Shown here piece after piece: positions 43,696 through 52,799 of a stretch of 64,000 nucleotides of DNA. The notes under the pieces were generated by a model. It did not search any database. It was not told the origin of the DNA and saw only the letters and a program-made list of their open reading frames with translations. The DNA is taken from assembly GCA_031553595.1 (NCBI GenBank), contig JAVBLI010000009.1:372001-436000 (forward strand), given 5' to 3'. Source of the stretch: RGIG3701 sp031553595. Its GTDB lineage: Bacteria; Planctomycetota; Planctomycetia; Pirellulales; Thermoguttaceae. Each line of letters opens with the position of its first letter. Within the stretch, counting starts at the first letter, position 1. Made by a program: the position numbers and the translations under genes.

Positions 43696-44062
43696 ATCTC
43701 CCTATAAAGAACCGCATTTTTAGCCGGGCAGCGGCTTCCCTGCCACGTCAGTTTCCCGGGCCAAGCTATGCGGACAATCGTCACGTTTGACACAACCGGC
43801 AAATTGAATCTCGGTAAAAAGGGGAGGATTAATACAATCTTCACAAACTGCACAATCCGGTTTTCCTATTTTACCTGTTTTTCCTGCAAATGCCTGCTTT
43901 GAAATATGTTTTCGCCGATCCGAATTTTTCGGTTATTCTGGTTGCATAAAATGCCGATTTGAGATAAAATTGGGGGACGATATACTCCCGGTATTCGATC
44001 ACGCCGGGGCCATCCACCAACATCGAAGGAAACAGAGTAGGGATACTCAAGGAGAAAATGAC
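43696..44062. promoter_or_regulatory. Divergent region porin / sbp
   Basis: 367 bases without a gene. It holds the sbp promoter (see separate entry), a small hairpin GGCAG/CTGCC next to the porin start, and a GAGTA GGGA TACTC stem-loop just before the sbp ribosome site. No known riboswitch was recognised. Confidence 0.5.
43942..43970 (+). promoter_or_regulatory. Candidate promoter of the sulfate importer operon
   Basis: TTGCAT (43942-43947), 17-base spacer, TAAAAT (43965-43970), about 90 bases before sbp. Confidence 0.5.
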
Positions 44063-45184
44063 ATGAAAAGGACTTGCGTCTGGAAACTCGGGGCCTGTGG
44101 TTTTGCACTGATCACCCTATGTTGCGGGCTCGTGACGCTCCCCGGGTGCACGGACGGCGGTAACGTGACGCAATTGCAGAACGTTTCTTACGACCCGACC
44201 CGCGAGCTGTATAAAGAATTTGACGAAGAATTCCAAAAACACTGGGAAAAAACCACGGGCAAAAAAGTCCGCGTCACCACGCTCCATGGTGGCTCAGGCG
44301 ATCAGGCCCGGAAAGTCGTCGGCGGCCTGACCCCCGATGTCGTCACCTTGGCCTTAGCCTACGACATCGATGCCATCATCGAACAGACCAAAGACCCCGC
44401 CACCGGTGAGGGCATGCTCAAAGCGAATTGGCAAGGTGACTTCCCGAATAATAATTGCCCCTACACCTCGACCATTGTTTTCCTCGTCAAAAAAGGAAAC
44501 CCCAAAAATATCAAAGACTGGGACGACCTGATTCGCGACGACGTGAAAATCATCACGCCGAACCCGAAAACCTCCGGCGGCGCCCGCTGGAATTACCTTG
44601 CCGCGTGGGGATTTGAGTTGAAACGGGAGCTTGGCGGGAGCTTTGACGCCCTGAAAGACCCCACAAAAGCGAAGGAAGTCGCTGCCGCGAATCTAAAAGC
44701 GGAAGAATTCGTCAAAAAAATGCACCTGAACGCCCTGGACATGCCCACCGGCGCCCGCGGTGCGACGCAAAAATTCGTCAAAAATAACCTCGGCGACGCG
44801 CTGCTGGCATGGGAAAACGAGGCCCTTTTAACGACCATCGGCCAAAACAGTGCCGAATTCGAAATCGTTACGCCGTCCATCTCGATTGTTGCCGAGCCGC
44901 CGGTGGCAATCGTCGATCAAGTCGTCGACAAGCGGGGCACGCGCGAGCTCGCCAAAGCGTACCTCGAATACCTGTATTCCGACGTCGGTCAGGAAATCGC
45001 CGCGAAAAATTTCTATCGGCCCTACAAACCCGAAGTTCAGGAAAAACATCAAAACCTGTTCAAAAATCTCGAATTGTTCAAAATCGACGACGTTTTTGGC
45101 AACTGGCAGGATACGCAAAAGAAGCATTTTTCGCAAGGCGGGATATTTGACCGCATGATGGGGAAAACCGACGCCAGTCAGTGA
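44063..45184 (+). CDS. sbp: Sulfate-binding protein (ABC importer)
   Basis: 373 residues from ATG at 44063, with AAGGAG 7 bases upstream. Signal sequence with a probable lipid-anchor Cys near 29 (TLPGC), then mature Sbp-type sequence: VSYDPTRELYKEFDEEFQKHW, HGGSGDQARKVVGGLTPDVVTLAL and PNPKTSGGARWNYLAAWG, which bind sulfate or thiosulfate. It feeds the CysT-CysW-CysA transporter encoded downstream. A strong terminator after it probably lowers transcription of the permease genes relative to this binding protein. Confidence 0.95.
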   Translation: MKRTCVWKLGACGFALITLCCGLVTLPGCTDGGNVTQLQNVSYDPTRELYKEFDEEFQKHWEKTTGKKVRVTTLHGGSGDQARKVVGGLTPDVVTLALAYDIDAIIEQTKDPATGEGMLKANWQGDFPNNNCPYTSTIVFLVKKGNPKNIKDWDDLIRDDVKIITPNPKTSGGARWNYLAAWGFELKRELGGSFDALKDPTKAKEVAAANLKAEEFVKKMHLNALDMPTGARGATQKFVKNNLGDALLAWENEALLTTIGQNSAEFEIVTPSISIVAEPPVAIVDQVVDKRGTRELAKAYLEYLYSDVGQEIAAKNFYRPYKPEVQEKHQNLFKNLELFKIDDVFGNWQDTQKKHFSQGGIFDRMMGKTDASQ

Positions 45185-45208
45185 CGGCAACAAAACATCA
45201 AAAAACGC

Positions 45209-45270
45209 TGAAAATTCCAGAGCGATTAGCTTGTGACGCCAAGTTATCGTTCTGGAATTTTCACTTTTTT
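45209..45270 (+). terminator. Terminator/attenuator between sbp and cysT
   Basis: Perfect 12-bp stem GAAAATTCCAGA / TCTGGAATTTTC, extended by ATCG pairing, then CTTTTTTG. Partial read-through would give more Sbp than permease. Confidence 0.85.
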
Positions 45271-45400
45271 GATTAGATAAAATGTACGGATTGAAAATTA
45301 AAGAAGCGGGACATTGAAAAAGCCGATAAAGAGGGTGGTTTTATATGGAATGCCACTTTCGGGTTGTGGAAAGTTGGTCTGAGAGTTTTGGGGCAATTGC

Positions 45401-46225
45401 GTGATTAGGTTAAAACAAAGAAGCGTCCTTCCAGGGTTCGGGTTAACCATGGGATTAACGCTCGTCTATCTGAGTCTCATGGTGCTGATACCCTTTTCAG
45501 GTCTCGTGCTGAAAATGGGCGGAATGTCGTGGAATCAGTACATCACTACCATGACCGCCCCTTCCGTCCTCTCGGCTTTCCGCCTCACCTTCGGCGCCTC
45601 GTTTCTCGCGGCGATTATTAACGCTTTTTTCGGTTTTATTGTCGCTTGGGTTTTGGTACGTTATGATTTTCCCCTCCGGCGGCTGATGGATGCCTTGGTC
45701 GATTTGCCGTTTGCCATGCCGACGGCGGTTTCGGGCATCGCGCTGACCGCCTTATATCAACGGATCGGCGACATGATCGGCATGCAAATCATCCTGACCC
45801 AGTTGGGTGTTTTGATTGCGTTAACGTTTATCGGTCTGCCATTCGTCGTCCGCACGCTTCAGCCAGCGATCGAGGATGTCGAGCAGGAGCTTGAGGAAGT
45901 CTCGGCCAGCCTCGGTGCCTCGCGGTGGAAAACCTTCTGGAGAGTCATTTTTCCCACCGTTTGCCCTGCGCTGATCACCGGATTCGCCATGGCCTTCGCC
46001 CGCGCCCTAGGCGAGTACGGTTCGGTCGTCTTCATTTCGGGGAGCATGGCCGGCCAGCGAATCGTCTCACTCGAAATCGTGGAACTCCTTGGCGAGAACA
46101 CCGCCGCCGGGGATTTAAGTGCCATCGCCATCGCCGTCACCATGTTGTTGGCCTCCTTCCTTATATTATTGTTGATTAATTTGCTCCAAACCTGGATGAA
46201 CCGGCGGAGTGCCTCGCCACAATAA
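45401..46225 (+). CDS. cysT: Sulfate ABC transporter permease CysT (CysU)
   Basis: 274 residues from a GTG start; the N-terminus RSVLPGFGLTMGLTLVYLSLM aligns with CysT of other bacteria, which supports this start. About six membrane spans and the ATPase-contact loop EELEEVSASLGASRWKTFWRVIFP (EAA motif). It forms the inner-membrane channel with CysW. The ribosome site is weak. The next permease starts shortly after. Confidence 0.93.
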   Translation: MIRLKQRSVLPGFGLTMGLTLVYLSLMVLIPFSGLVLKMGGMSWNQYITTMTAPSVLSAFRLTFGASFLAAIINAFFGFIVAWVLVRYDFPLRRLMDALVDLPFAMPTAVSGIALTALYQRIGDMIGMQIILTQLGVLIALTFIGLPFVVRTLQPAIEDVEQELEEVSASLGASRWKTFWRVIFPTVCPALITGFAMAFARALGEYGSVVFISGSMAGQRIVSLEIVELLGENTAAGDLSAIAIAVTMLLASFLILLLINLLQTWMNRRSASPQ

Positions 46226-46241
46226 TCGAAAACATCTCAAA

Positions 46242-47108
46242 ATGCCAAAATCCATCACCACCGGAAACACGACGGAACCCGCTTCAGTGCGATGGCTGCT
46301 CATCCTCACAGCCACTGCATACATTGTACTCTTCCTATTTTTACCGCTTTTGCTGATTTTTTACGAGGCATTCGCTCTTGGCTTCGGCAGATATTGGGAT
46401 GTGATTATCGCACCGGAAACGCTTCGTGCTATCGGAATGACCCTCATCACCGTCTGCATTGCGGTTCCGATTAACGTCCTTTTTGGTTTGGTCGCCTCCT
46501 GGTGTATTGGAAAGTTTAATTTTTACGGGAAAAGCTGCCTCATTTCACTCATCGACCTGCCTTTTGCAGTCTCACCGGTGATTGCAGGGTTATTGTTCAT
46601 CATACTCTTCGGTGTTCGCAGCCCACTTGGATTGTGGCTTTCCGGTTTTGGTATAAAAATGGTATATTCCACCGCCGGGGCGGTTTTGGCGACGATGTTT
46701 GTGACCTTCCCGTTTGTTGCACGTGAATTGATTCCGATTATGCAGTCGCAGGGAACGGAGGAAGAGTATGCCGCGCGGGTGCTTGGGGCGAACGGCCTGC
46801 AAATTTTCTTCCGGGTCACGTTACCGAATGTGAAGTGGGCATTGCTGTACGGCGTGATTCTCTGTAATGCCCGTGCGATGGGAGAATATGGTGCGGTAAA
46901 AGTGGTTTGTAGCGGTGGCGATTTGAATACTTTGCCATTATTGATCGAAGAATTGAATAATAGCTCGAATCCGATTGCCGCCTTTGCCGTCTCCACTTTG
47001 CTGGCGGTGGTTGCGATGGCTACGTTGATTATAAAAACATGTATCGAAATGAAAGTCGCCCAAAAACCGCAAGACGCGCAAGTGGCTGAAAATCTCCAGT
47101 TGCCGTAG
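46242..47108 (+). CDS. cysW: Sulfate ABC transporter permease CysW
   Basis: 288 residues from ATG at 46242; a GTG at 46209 inside cysT is also in frame. Six membrane spans, DLPFAVSPVIAGLLFIILFG and the EAA loop EEEYAARVLGANGLQIFFRVTLP are CysW signatures. It pairs with CysT. The gap from cysT is 16 bases. Confidence 0.93.
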   Translation: MPKSITTGNTTEPASVRWLLILTATAYIVLFLFLPLLLIFYEAFALGFGRYWDVIIAPETLRAIGMTLITVCIAVPINVLFGLVASWCIGKFNFYGKSCLISLIDLPFAVSPVIAGLLFIILFGVRSPLGLWLSGFGIKMVYSTAGAVLATMFVTFPFVARELIPIMQSQGTEEEYAARVLGANGLQIFFRVTLPNVKWALLYGVILCNARAMGEYGAVKVVCSGGDLNTLPLLIEELNNSSNPIAAFAVSTLLAVVAMATLIIKTCIEMKVAQKPQDAQVAENLQLP

Positions 47109-47157
47109 CGAAAATAGTGGCGAGTGATGAGCGTTAACACTGTTTAGGAATCGTATC

Positions 47158-48240
47158 GTGAGTATTGAAGTTCAGCATATCACCAAGTCTTTTGGGACAT
47201 TCCTTGCGCTGAATAATGTCAGCATAACCATCAATTCCGGCGAGCTGGTGGCGCTTTTGGGACCTTCGGGCTCCGGAAAAACCACACTTCTGCGAATCAT
47301 CGCGGGGCTGGAGGAAGCGGATCCCGGCAGTGGGGCGATTCTTTTTGATGGGAAAGACATGGCCCACAATAAAGTCGGAGAGCGTGGCGTAGGATTTGTG
47401 TTTCAGCATTATGCGTTGTTCCGCCACATGACGGTCATGGAAAACGTCGGGTTTGGCCTTTCTGTCCGGCCGAGGAAATTGCGACCGAGTACTACAGAAA
47501 TTCGGCGACGGGTTCTCGAATTGTTGCAGCTTGTGCAGCTTGACAGCATGGCGAATCGATATCCGCATCAATTATCAGGCGGCCAGCGTCAGCGTGTGGC
47601 GCTGGCTAGAGCACTGGCGGTGGAGCCACAGGTGCTCCTGCTGGATGAGCCGTTTGGGGCGCTGGATGCCAAGGTGCGGGTGGAATTGCGGCAGTGGCTG
47701 CGACGTTTGCACGACGAAATTCATTTGACAAGCGTTTTTGTGACCCATGACCAGGACGAGGCGCTGGAATTGGCGGATCGCGTGGCGGTGATGAACGCGG
47801 GGCGGGTGGAGCAGTTTGCCACGCCTGATCGGGTGTTTCATCACCCCTCGACGGAGTTTGTAATGAATTTTTTAGGGTCCGTAAATCAATTTCATGGCCG
47901 GATTTCGGGAGGAAAGGTGCGATTCGGGGGGCAGTGTGTGATTGATGCACCGGAATCCTGTGGCGAGGATGCTAAGATTTTTGTTCGGCCGCATGACCTC
48001 ACAATTTCGCACACGTACGAGCCTGGGCATCTCAATTTGCGAGCGAATATCAAAAAGATTCATTCGGCGGGGGCACGCGTGCGCGTCGACCTGGTGACGG
48101 ACAGCGACGAACAGCTCGTGGCGGAGATGACCCACGCGGAACTGGTCGATCTTTCGCTGGAAATGGGGCAGGATGTTTACGTGCGATTATGTAACATGCG
48201 CATCTTTGCTCATGATGAGGAGACCGAGGAGCAAATCTAG
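47158..48240 (+). CDS. cysA: Sulfate ABC transporter ATPase CysA
   Basis: 360 residues from GTG. Walker A GPSGSGKT at 35-42, signature LSGGQRQRVALARAL, Walker B LLLDEPFGALD, switch His in VFVTHDQDEALEL, and a C-terminal regulatory (TOBE-like) domain. It powers sulfate import with CysT and CysW. Last gene of the operon; it ends 34 bases from the convergent ispG. Confidence 0.95.
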   Translation: MSIEVQHITKSFGTFLALNNVSITINSGELVALLGPSGSGKTTLLRIIAGLEEADPGSGAILFDGKDMAHNKVGERGVGFVFQHYALFRHMTVMENVGFGLSVRPRKLRPSTTEIRRRVLELLQLVQLDSMANRYPHQLSGGQRQRVALARALAVEPQVLLLDEPFGALDAKVRVELRQWLRRLHDEIHLTSVFVTHDQDEALELADRVAVMNAGRVEQFATPDRVFHHPSTEFVMNFLGSVNQFHGRISGGKVRFGGQCVIDAPESCGEDAKIFVRPHDLTISHTYEPGHLNLRANIKKIHSAGARVRVDLVTDSDEQLVAEMTHAELVDLSLEMGQDVYVRLCNMRIFAHDEETEEQI

Positions 48241-48274
48241 ATCGCGGGAAGGCGGTTCGCGTAATCCAAGGGAA

Positions 48275-49492
48275 TTATGACGGCTGAGGCTTTTTCGGCA
48301 AATTTTGTATAATGAAATTCAGCTCGGCCAATAACTTTGGCAGAATTTCATCGTATGAAAAACTCCCCAGCAGGTTTCCTTGCCGTTTCAGGTTCACGCA
48401 GTCGGCACCGCACCAAAGACCCAGATCGGCATGATCCGACTCCCCAGGGCCATTCACCCGACATCCCATCACGGCAATCGTCACGGGAAAATTTTGCGCA
48501 AACATCGTGATCTCTGCCACTTTTTCGGCCAATTCTACGAAACGTGAATTCTGCACGCGAGAGCAGCTTGGACAACTGATGATATTCAGGCCGGTATTCG
48601 ACCATTCTCCGGTTACTGTGCGTCGACCTGCCTCCACGTCCGCCACCAACGCAAGCCCCGCGGCGACCTCCTTCGCTTTCCGCTCATTCGCAACCGTCAG
48701 CGAAATACGCAGCGTGTCTCCGATTCCCTCAAAAAGCAGCGGTTCCAGGGCCGCCCTGCTTTTCATGATGCCAGCCGGTGGCATTCCCGCCTCCGTCACC
48801 CCCAGATGAATCGGCACATCCGGCCTGTTTTTTGCAAATTCTCTATTTACCGCGATGACTTGCCGCGGATCCGAATCTTTCAGCGAAACGCAAAATCGTT
48901 CGAACCCGATTTCGTCCAGCCAGGCCGCGTGGTGCAGGGCACTGGCGAGCATGGGGTGCAAGTGCGTGTTTTTTGCATTTCCCCCATTTTCCGCTGTCGA
49001 TAAGGCGATTTCCCCATTTACGCCCGTGTCCTGAAAATTTTCGGTATCTACCGAGCCGCAATTCACCCCGATTCGCAGGGCCACATCCGCATTTTTTGCT
49101 ACACCCGCCAGCCAGCGCACTTTTTCCCGCCACGAAATATCTTTTTCGGTGTGATTTAAATGGCCTGGATTATAACGAATTTTTGCGACAAACGGCGCAA
49201 TTTGCTCCGCGAGGCGAAAATTTTCCTGTAAATCCACCGAAAGGTTTATTTTTTCCCGCAAATCCGGCCCAAGCTGGGCAATCCGGCGCGAAATTTCCTC
49301 CAGCGCCGCCGCATCCCGGCGACTATCCACGGCGACGCGAACGATTCCAGCCCCGGTTTCCGCAAGATGGGCAATCTGGCTAAAAGTGGCTTCCACATCC
49401 TGTGTTTTCGTTGCACACATACTTTGAACGGAAATCGGATGTCCGCCGCCGATGAAGATGGTTCCGACGCGTATTTCTCTGGTTTTTGTCAT
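48275..49492 (-). CDS. ispG: 4-hydroxy-3-methylbut-2-enyl-diphosphate synthase
   Basis: 405 residues from ATG at 49492, which has AGGGAA upstream and starts with the family sequence MTKTREIRVG; the longer frame is not used. GGGHPISVQSMCATKTQDVEAT, RIGVNCGSVD and the [4Fe-4S] ligands in SCPSCSRVQ and VMGCRVNGPGESDHADLG define IspG (GcpE). It makes HMBPP in the MEP isoprenoid pathway, which would supply the prenyl synthase elsewhere in the window. A ~30-residue insert near 215-245 (ENFQDTGVNGEIALSTAENGG) is longer than in most homologues. Confidence 0.93.
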   Translation of the reverse strand: MTKTREIRVGTIFIGGGHPISVQSMCATKTQDVEATFSQIAHLAETGAGIVRVAVDSRRDAAALEEISRRIAQLGPDLREKINLSVDLQENFRLAEQIAPFVAKIRYNPGHLNHTEKDISWREKVRWLAGVAKNADVALRIGVNCGSVDTENFQDTGVNGEIALSTAENGGNAKNTHLHPMLASALHHAAWLDEIGFERFCVSLKDSDPRQVIAVNREFAKNRPDVPIHLGVTEAGMPPAGIMKSRAALEPLLFEGIGDTLRISLTVANERKAKEVAAGLALVADVEAGRRTVTGEWSNTGLNIISCPSCSRVQNSRFVELAEKVAEITMFAQNFPVTIAVMGCRVNGPGESDHADLGLWCGADCVNLKRQGNLLGSFSYDEILPKLLAELNFIIQNLPKKPQPS

Positions 49493-49844
49493 GTGTTTTC
49501 CCTGATTCATGACGTACTTATATATGGAGTGAACAGTTGCTGGTGGAAAACTTGTTTTCCCTGGCGGCAAAATTAATTATATGGGACGATTTTGCCGATA
49601 AAGTAAACAGAGGGATTTTTATACCCGCTGCGGTATCTGAAAACAAATCTCGCGCATGTGATTTTAACTTTATCGGCTTTATTTTACTGCATTTCGAAAA
49701 ACATACAAGAGAACGCCTGTTCCGCGTCCGTTTTTTGACATGCGTAAATCGGATAACAAGCGGAAAACTCTGTGGACGAAAGCCGCGGCGAGTTTTTTGA
49801 TACCGGCGAGATTGCGGTTCCCGGGAACATGAGGAGTGTGGATA
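49493..49844. promoter_or_regulatory. Divergent region ispG / small gene
   Basis: 352 bases. A perfect 11-bp inverted repeat GCCGATAAAGT (49594-49604) / ACTTTATCGGC (49667-49677) encloses 62 bases. TTGACA at 49735-49740 has no matching -10. No convincing gene; an 87-codon frame at 49537 is not supported. Confidence 0.4.
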
Positions 49845-50060
49845 GTGAATCAGGATGTGAATGTTTTGGCGCTGGTCAAAGGGCAGGAGCGGTACGTATT
49901 TTTATACACCGAGGCGACGCGTGCGGAGACGTTCCGTACTTTGGCGAGATACGCATCCAACCCCGATCTGAGCTTCACATGGTATGACGCGGCGGTTTTG
50001 AGTCAAAAGATTCGCCAGGAGTCCTCGTCTCCGAGTTCCCATCCGGAACAATTTCTGTAA
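49845..50060 (+). CDS. Small conserved-looking protein upstream of xer recombinase
   Basis: 71 residues from GTG at 49845 with GAGGAG 9 bases upstream; an alternative GTG lies 9 bases earlier. Sequence begins MNQDVNVLALVKGQERYVFLY and includes ASNPDLSFTWYDAAVLSQKIR. No known domain; well-formed, codon use like the neighbours. It ends 26 bases before the recombinase on the same strand, so a joint transcript is likely. Function unknown. Confidence 0.7.
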   Translation: MNQDVNVLALVKGQERYVFLYTEATRAETFRTLARYASNPDLSFTWYDAAVLSQKIRQESSSPSSHPEQFL

Positions 50061-50086
50061 ATCCGCATCCGAATCGGTAAATTTTC

Positions 50087-50989
50087 ATGGAAAAAACGAT
50101 TGCCCGATTTCTGCAATATCTGGTGGTGGAGCGGAACGCGTCCGATTTTACGGTGAAAAGTTACCGTGAGGACATGATCGCGCTGATGGAGTATCTGCTT
50201 GCCAGCCGTCATGGCAAGGCCCCGAAGCCGGCGGAGATTACACTCTCCGAGCTGCGTTCTTATGTTTCCGCGATGAACGAGGCGGAATATTCGCCGTCGA
50301 CGATTTCCCGCCGCCTGGCATCTCTGCGGACGTTTTTTAAATTCTGCCAGCGGGAGGAAGTGCTGGATACGAACCCCGCGAAATTTTTACGAAATCCACG
50401 AAGTCGGCGGAAGTTGCCTCATTTTCTGACGACGGAAGATATGAAGCGGCTGCTGGAATCGCCGAATCCGCTGGAGCATGCGGGCCTGCGTGACCGGGCG
50501 ATTCTGGAGGTCATGTATTCGGGTGGGCTGCGGGTGAGCGAGCTGGTGGGCCTGAATGACGGCGATGTGGATTATGAAGAAGGGGTGATGACCATCCGCG
50601 GAAAGGGGAAGAAGGAGCGGCTGGCGCTGCTGGGGCCGTACGCCGCCGAGGCCCTGATGGTGTGGCAGAAAGAGCGAAACATCCACCCGAGCCAGAAATT
50701 GCGGGAGAACACGCCGGTCTTCACGAATAAATATGGCCGACGGATCACCACGCGGAGTATCGGGCGGATGCTCGAAAAATACCTGAAAGAGACGGGCCTG
50801 GACATCCGCACCAGTCCGCACACGCTGCGTCACAGTTTCGCGACCCACCTGCTGGACCGCGGCGCGGACATCCGCAGCGTTCAGGAACTGCTGGGGCATA
50901 AAAGCCTGGAGACCACGCAGATTTACACCCACATTAGCACCGCCAATCTGCTGGCGATTTACGAAAAAGCCCACCCGAGAGCGAAATGA
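50087..50989 (+). CDS. Tyrosine recombinase XerC/XerD
   Basis: 300 residues, the Xer length. N-terminal SAM-like DNA-binding domain (FLQYLVVERNASDFTVKSY, ISRRLASLRTFFKF), then the catalytic domain with Arg in YSGGLRVSELVGL, Lys in GKGKKER, HTLRHSFATHLL and LGHKSLETTQIYTHIS, where Tyr ~280 is the nucleophile. It resolves chromosome dimers at dif in a pair with a second Xer. XerC versus XerD cannot be told from sequence alone here. Its stop codon lies in the heptad hairpin downstream. Confidence 0.93.
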   Translation: MEKTIARFLQYLVVERNASDFTVKSYREDMIALMEYLLASRHGKAPKPAEITLSELRSYVSAMNEAEYSPSTISRRLASLRTFFKFCQREEVLDTNPAKFLRNPRSRRKLPHFLTTEDMKRLLESPNPLEHAGLRDRAILEVMYSGGLRVSELVGLNDGDVDYEEGVMTIRGKGKKERLALLGPYAAEALMVWQKERNIHPSQKLRENTPVFTNKYGRRITTRSIGRMLEKYLKETGLDIRTSPHTLRHSFATHLLDRGADIRSVQELLGHKSLETTQIYTHISTANLLAIYEKAHPRAK

Positions 50990-51108
50990 ATGTGAAATAA
51001 AGAAATGAGAAAATGAAGGAACGCGCGCGAAATTATTATTTCAGGAGGGGATTAACACCACGCCAGCATTTCTTTATTCCTTTATTTTTCATTTCTCATT
51101 TTTTCTCC
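50987..51108. repeat. Heptad hairpin between convergent xer and sulfatase genes
   Basis: AAATGAATGTGAAATAAAGAAATGAG left, GAACGCGCGCGAA centre, ATTTCTTTATTCCTTTATTTTTCATTTCTCATTT right. Both stop codons (TGA) lie in AAATGA units. Confidence 0.83.
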
Positions 51109-52580
51109 AGCGTCCGCTTCACTGCCGCGCACATTTCGTGGACCACGTCCGGGTGGTCGGCGGCGACGTTTTTCGTCTGGGAAGGATCCGCGGCCAGGTC
51201 ATAAAGCTCGGATTTCTCACCGTTATTATACACCAGGAACCAGCGGTCGGTGCGGAAGGACAGGTTTCGCGACGCTTCCAGCAGCAGCTCCGTCCGGGCT
51301 TCCGATTTTTGGCCCAAGAGTGCCGCGAGATGATTTTCGCTGTCCAGTCCGGTGGGGAGTTCCTGGGCTGTGAGCGCGGCGAAGGTCGCGAGGAAGTCCA
51401 CCTGGCAGAAAATCGCGCTGGACACTTGCGGCTTCACCTTTCCCTTCCAGTACACGATAAACGGCACGTGCATCCCGCCGTCATACCGGCTGTATTTCCC
51501 GCCGCGGAGAATCCCGCCGGGGGCGTGATGGGTTCCTTCGTTTTTCACCGCGGACTGGTCATAATATCCGTCATTGAGCACCATGCCGTTATCGCTGGTG
51601 AAGACGATCAGCGTATTCTCCAACTGTCCCAGCGTTTCCAGTTCCGCGATCAACTCGCCGACCTGCGCGTCCAGCTCGGCGATCACATCCCCGCGTGGCC
51701 CAAGCTCCGACTTCCCCACAAAACGCGCGTTCGGCATCCGCGGCACATGCGGCTGATGCAGGGCGTAATACAGAAAGAACGGCTTCTCCGCCGCGACGGA
51801 GTCCGCCACGAACTTCCTCGCTTTGGCACTGAAGAGATCCGCCATGTTTTCGTCCACCCAGCGGGCCGCGACGCCGCCGGTCTGGAAGCCGATGCGCCCC
51901 ACGCCGTTCACCACGCTGTCCGCGTGGCCGTGCGACGGTTTCATTTTTGTCATCAGTTCCGGGTTTAGAGCGCCGGTCGGCTCGCCCGGAAAATTATGCT
52001 GATACGAAACCCGCAGCGGGTCATCTTTCTCCAGCCCCACGACGAACTGATTTTCGATATACACCGTGGGCGTGCGATCATTGGTGGCCGCCATGATGAA
52101 GGAGTAATCGAAACCGACGTCCTTCAGGCCGGGCTTTATCTCCGCGTTCCAGTCCTGCTGACCATCGGCCAGGCCGAGATGCCATTTCCCGACCGCCGCG
52201 GTGGCGTAACCCGCGTGCTGAAACATTCGCGGCAAGTTTACCCGCTGGAGGTCAATGATCAGCGGCGCGTTCCCCGGCAGGATACTGGCGTGCGGATTTC
52301 GGATGGGGTAAAGCCCCGTGATCAGCGCGAATCGGCTCGGCGTACACGTCGCGCTGGTGGCATACCCCCGCGTAAAGCGGATGCCCTCCGCCGCGAGTTT
52401 ATCCAGGCACGGCGTCTGTACTGCCTTCGCGCCGTAACAGCTTAAGTCGCCGATTCCCAGATCGTCCGCCAGAATCACGATCACGTTCGGCCGGGGAGGC
52501 GTCTGGGCAGTCGCCGTCACCGCGATCATCACGGACGCCATGAAAACCACGCAGGCGTGAAATGCGAAAAAGCGTTTCAT
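51096..52580 (-). CDS. Secreted sulfatase
   Basis: 494 residues with signal peptide (FHACVVFMASVMIAVTATA). Sulfatase motif CTPSR starts at Cys79, the residue converted to formylglycine; DDLGIGDLSCYG holds the Ca2+ aspartates, and GKWHLGL and SDNG (FTSDNGMVLNDG) complete the active site. It belongs to the arylsulfatase A-like family that planctomycetes use to remove sulfate esters from algal or host glycans. No maturase or neighbouring glycoside hydrolase is adjacent. Confidence 0.93.
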   Translation of the reverse strand: MKRFFAFHACVVFMASVMIAVTATAQTPPRPNVIVILADDLGIGDLSCYGAKAVQTPCLDKLAAEGIRFTRGYATSATCTPSRFALITGLYPIRNPHASILPGNAPLIIDLQRVNLPRMFQHAGYATAAVGKWHLGLADGQQDWNAEIKPGLKDVGFDYSFIMAATNDRTPTVYIENQFVVGLEKDDPLRVSYQHNFPGEPTGALNPELMTKMKPSHGHADSVVNGVGRIGFQTGGVAARWVDENMADLFSAKARKFVADSVAAEKPFFLYYALHQPHVPRMPNARFVGKSELGPRGDVIAELDAQVGELIAELETLGQLENTLIVFTSDNGMVLNDGYYDQSAVKNEGTHHAPGGILRGGKYSRYDGGMHVPFIVYWKGKVKPQVSSAIFCQVDFLATFAALTAQELPTGLDSENHLAALLGQKSEARTELLLEASRNLSFRTDRWFLVYNNGEKSELYDLAADPSQTKNVAADHPDVVHEMCAAVKRTLEKK

Positions 52581-52621
52581 GTTATTTTCCTCCCAAGATT
52601 AGATGTCAAAATGAGGTGTCG

Positions 52622-52777
52622 GCAAGAACAGCAGCCGGGAATGGAGCGAAGCGAAATGACCGGATAGAAATGGGAAATGTCCTGCTATTCTAATCGGGCT
52701 TCAGGAAGTGGGGAGGGAGTTTTCACTTCTTATCCGGTCTCTGCGCTAACGCTCCATTCCAGGCTGCTGTTCTTGTG
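52622..52777. repeat. Dispersed inverted-repeat element, copy 8 (long loop)
   Basis: CAAGAACAGCAGCCGGGAATGGAGCG left, GACCGGATAGAA and CTTATCCGGTCTC core with about 55 bases between, AGGCTGCTGTTCTTG right. The left flank matches copy 5. It fills the gap between sulfatase and radical SAM genes. Confidence 0.88.
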
Positions 52778-52799
52778 AGTAAATTAACCTGGTACCGTT

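Noticed and set aside
49537..49800. 87-codon frame upstream of the small xer-linked gene
   Set aside because: No ribosome site or recognisable composition; it overlaps an inverted repeat in a divergent control region.
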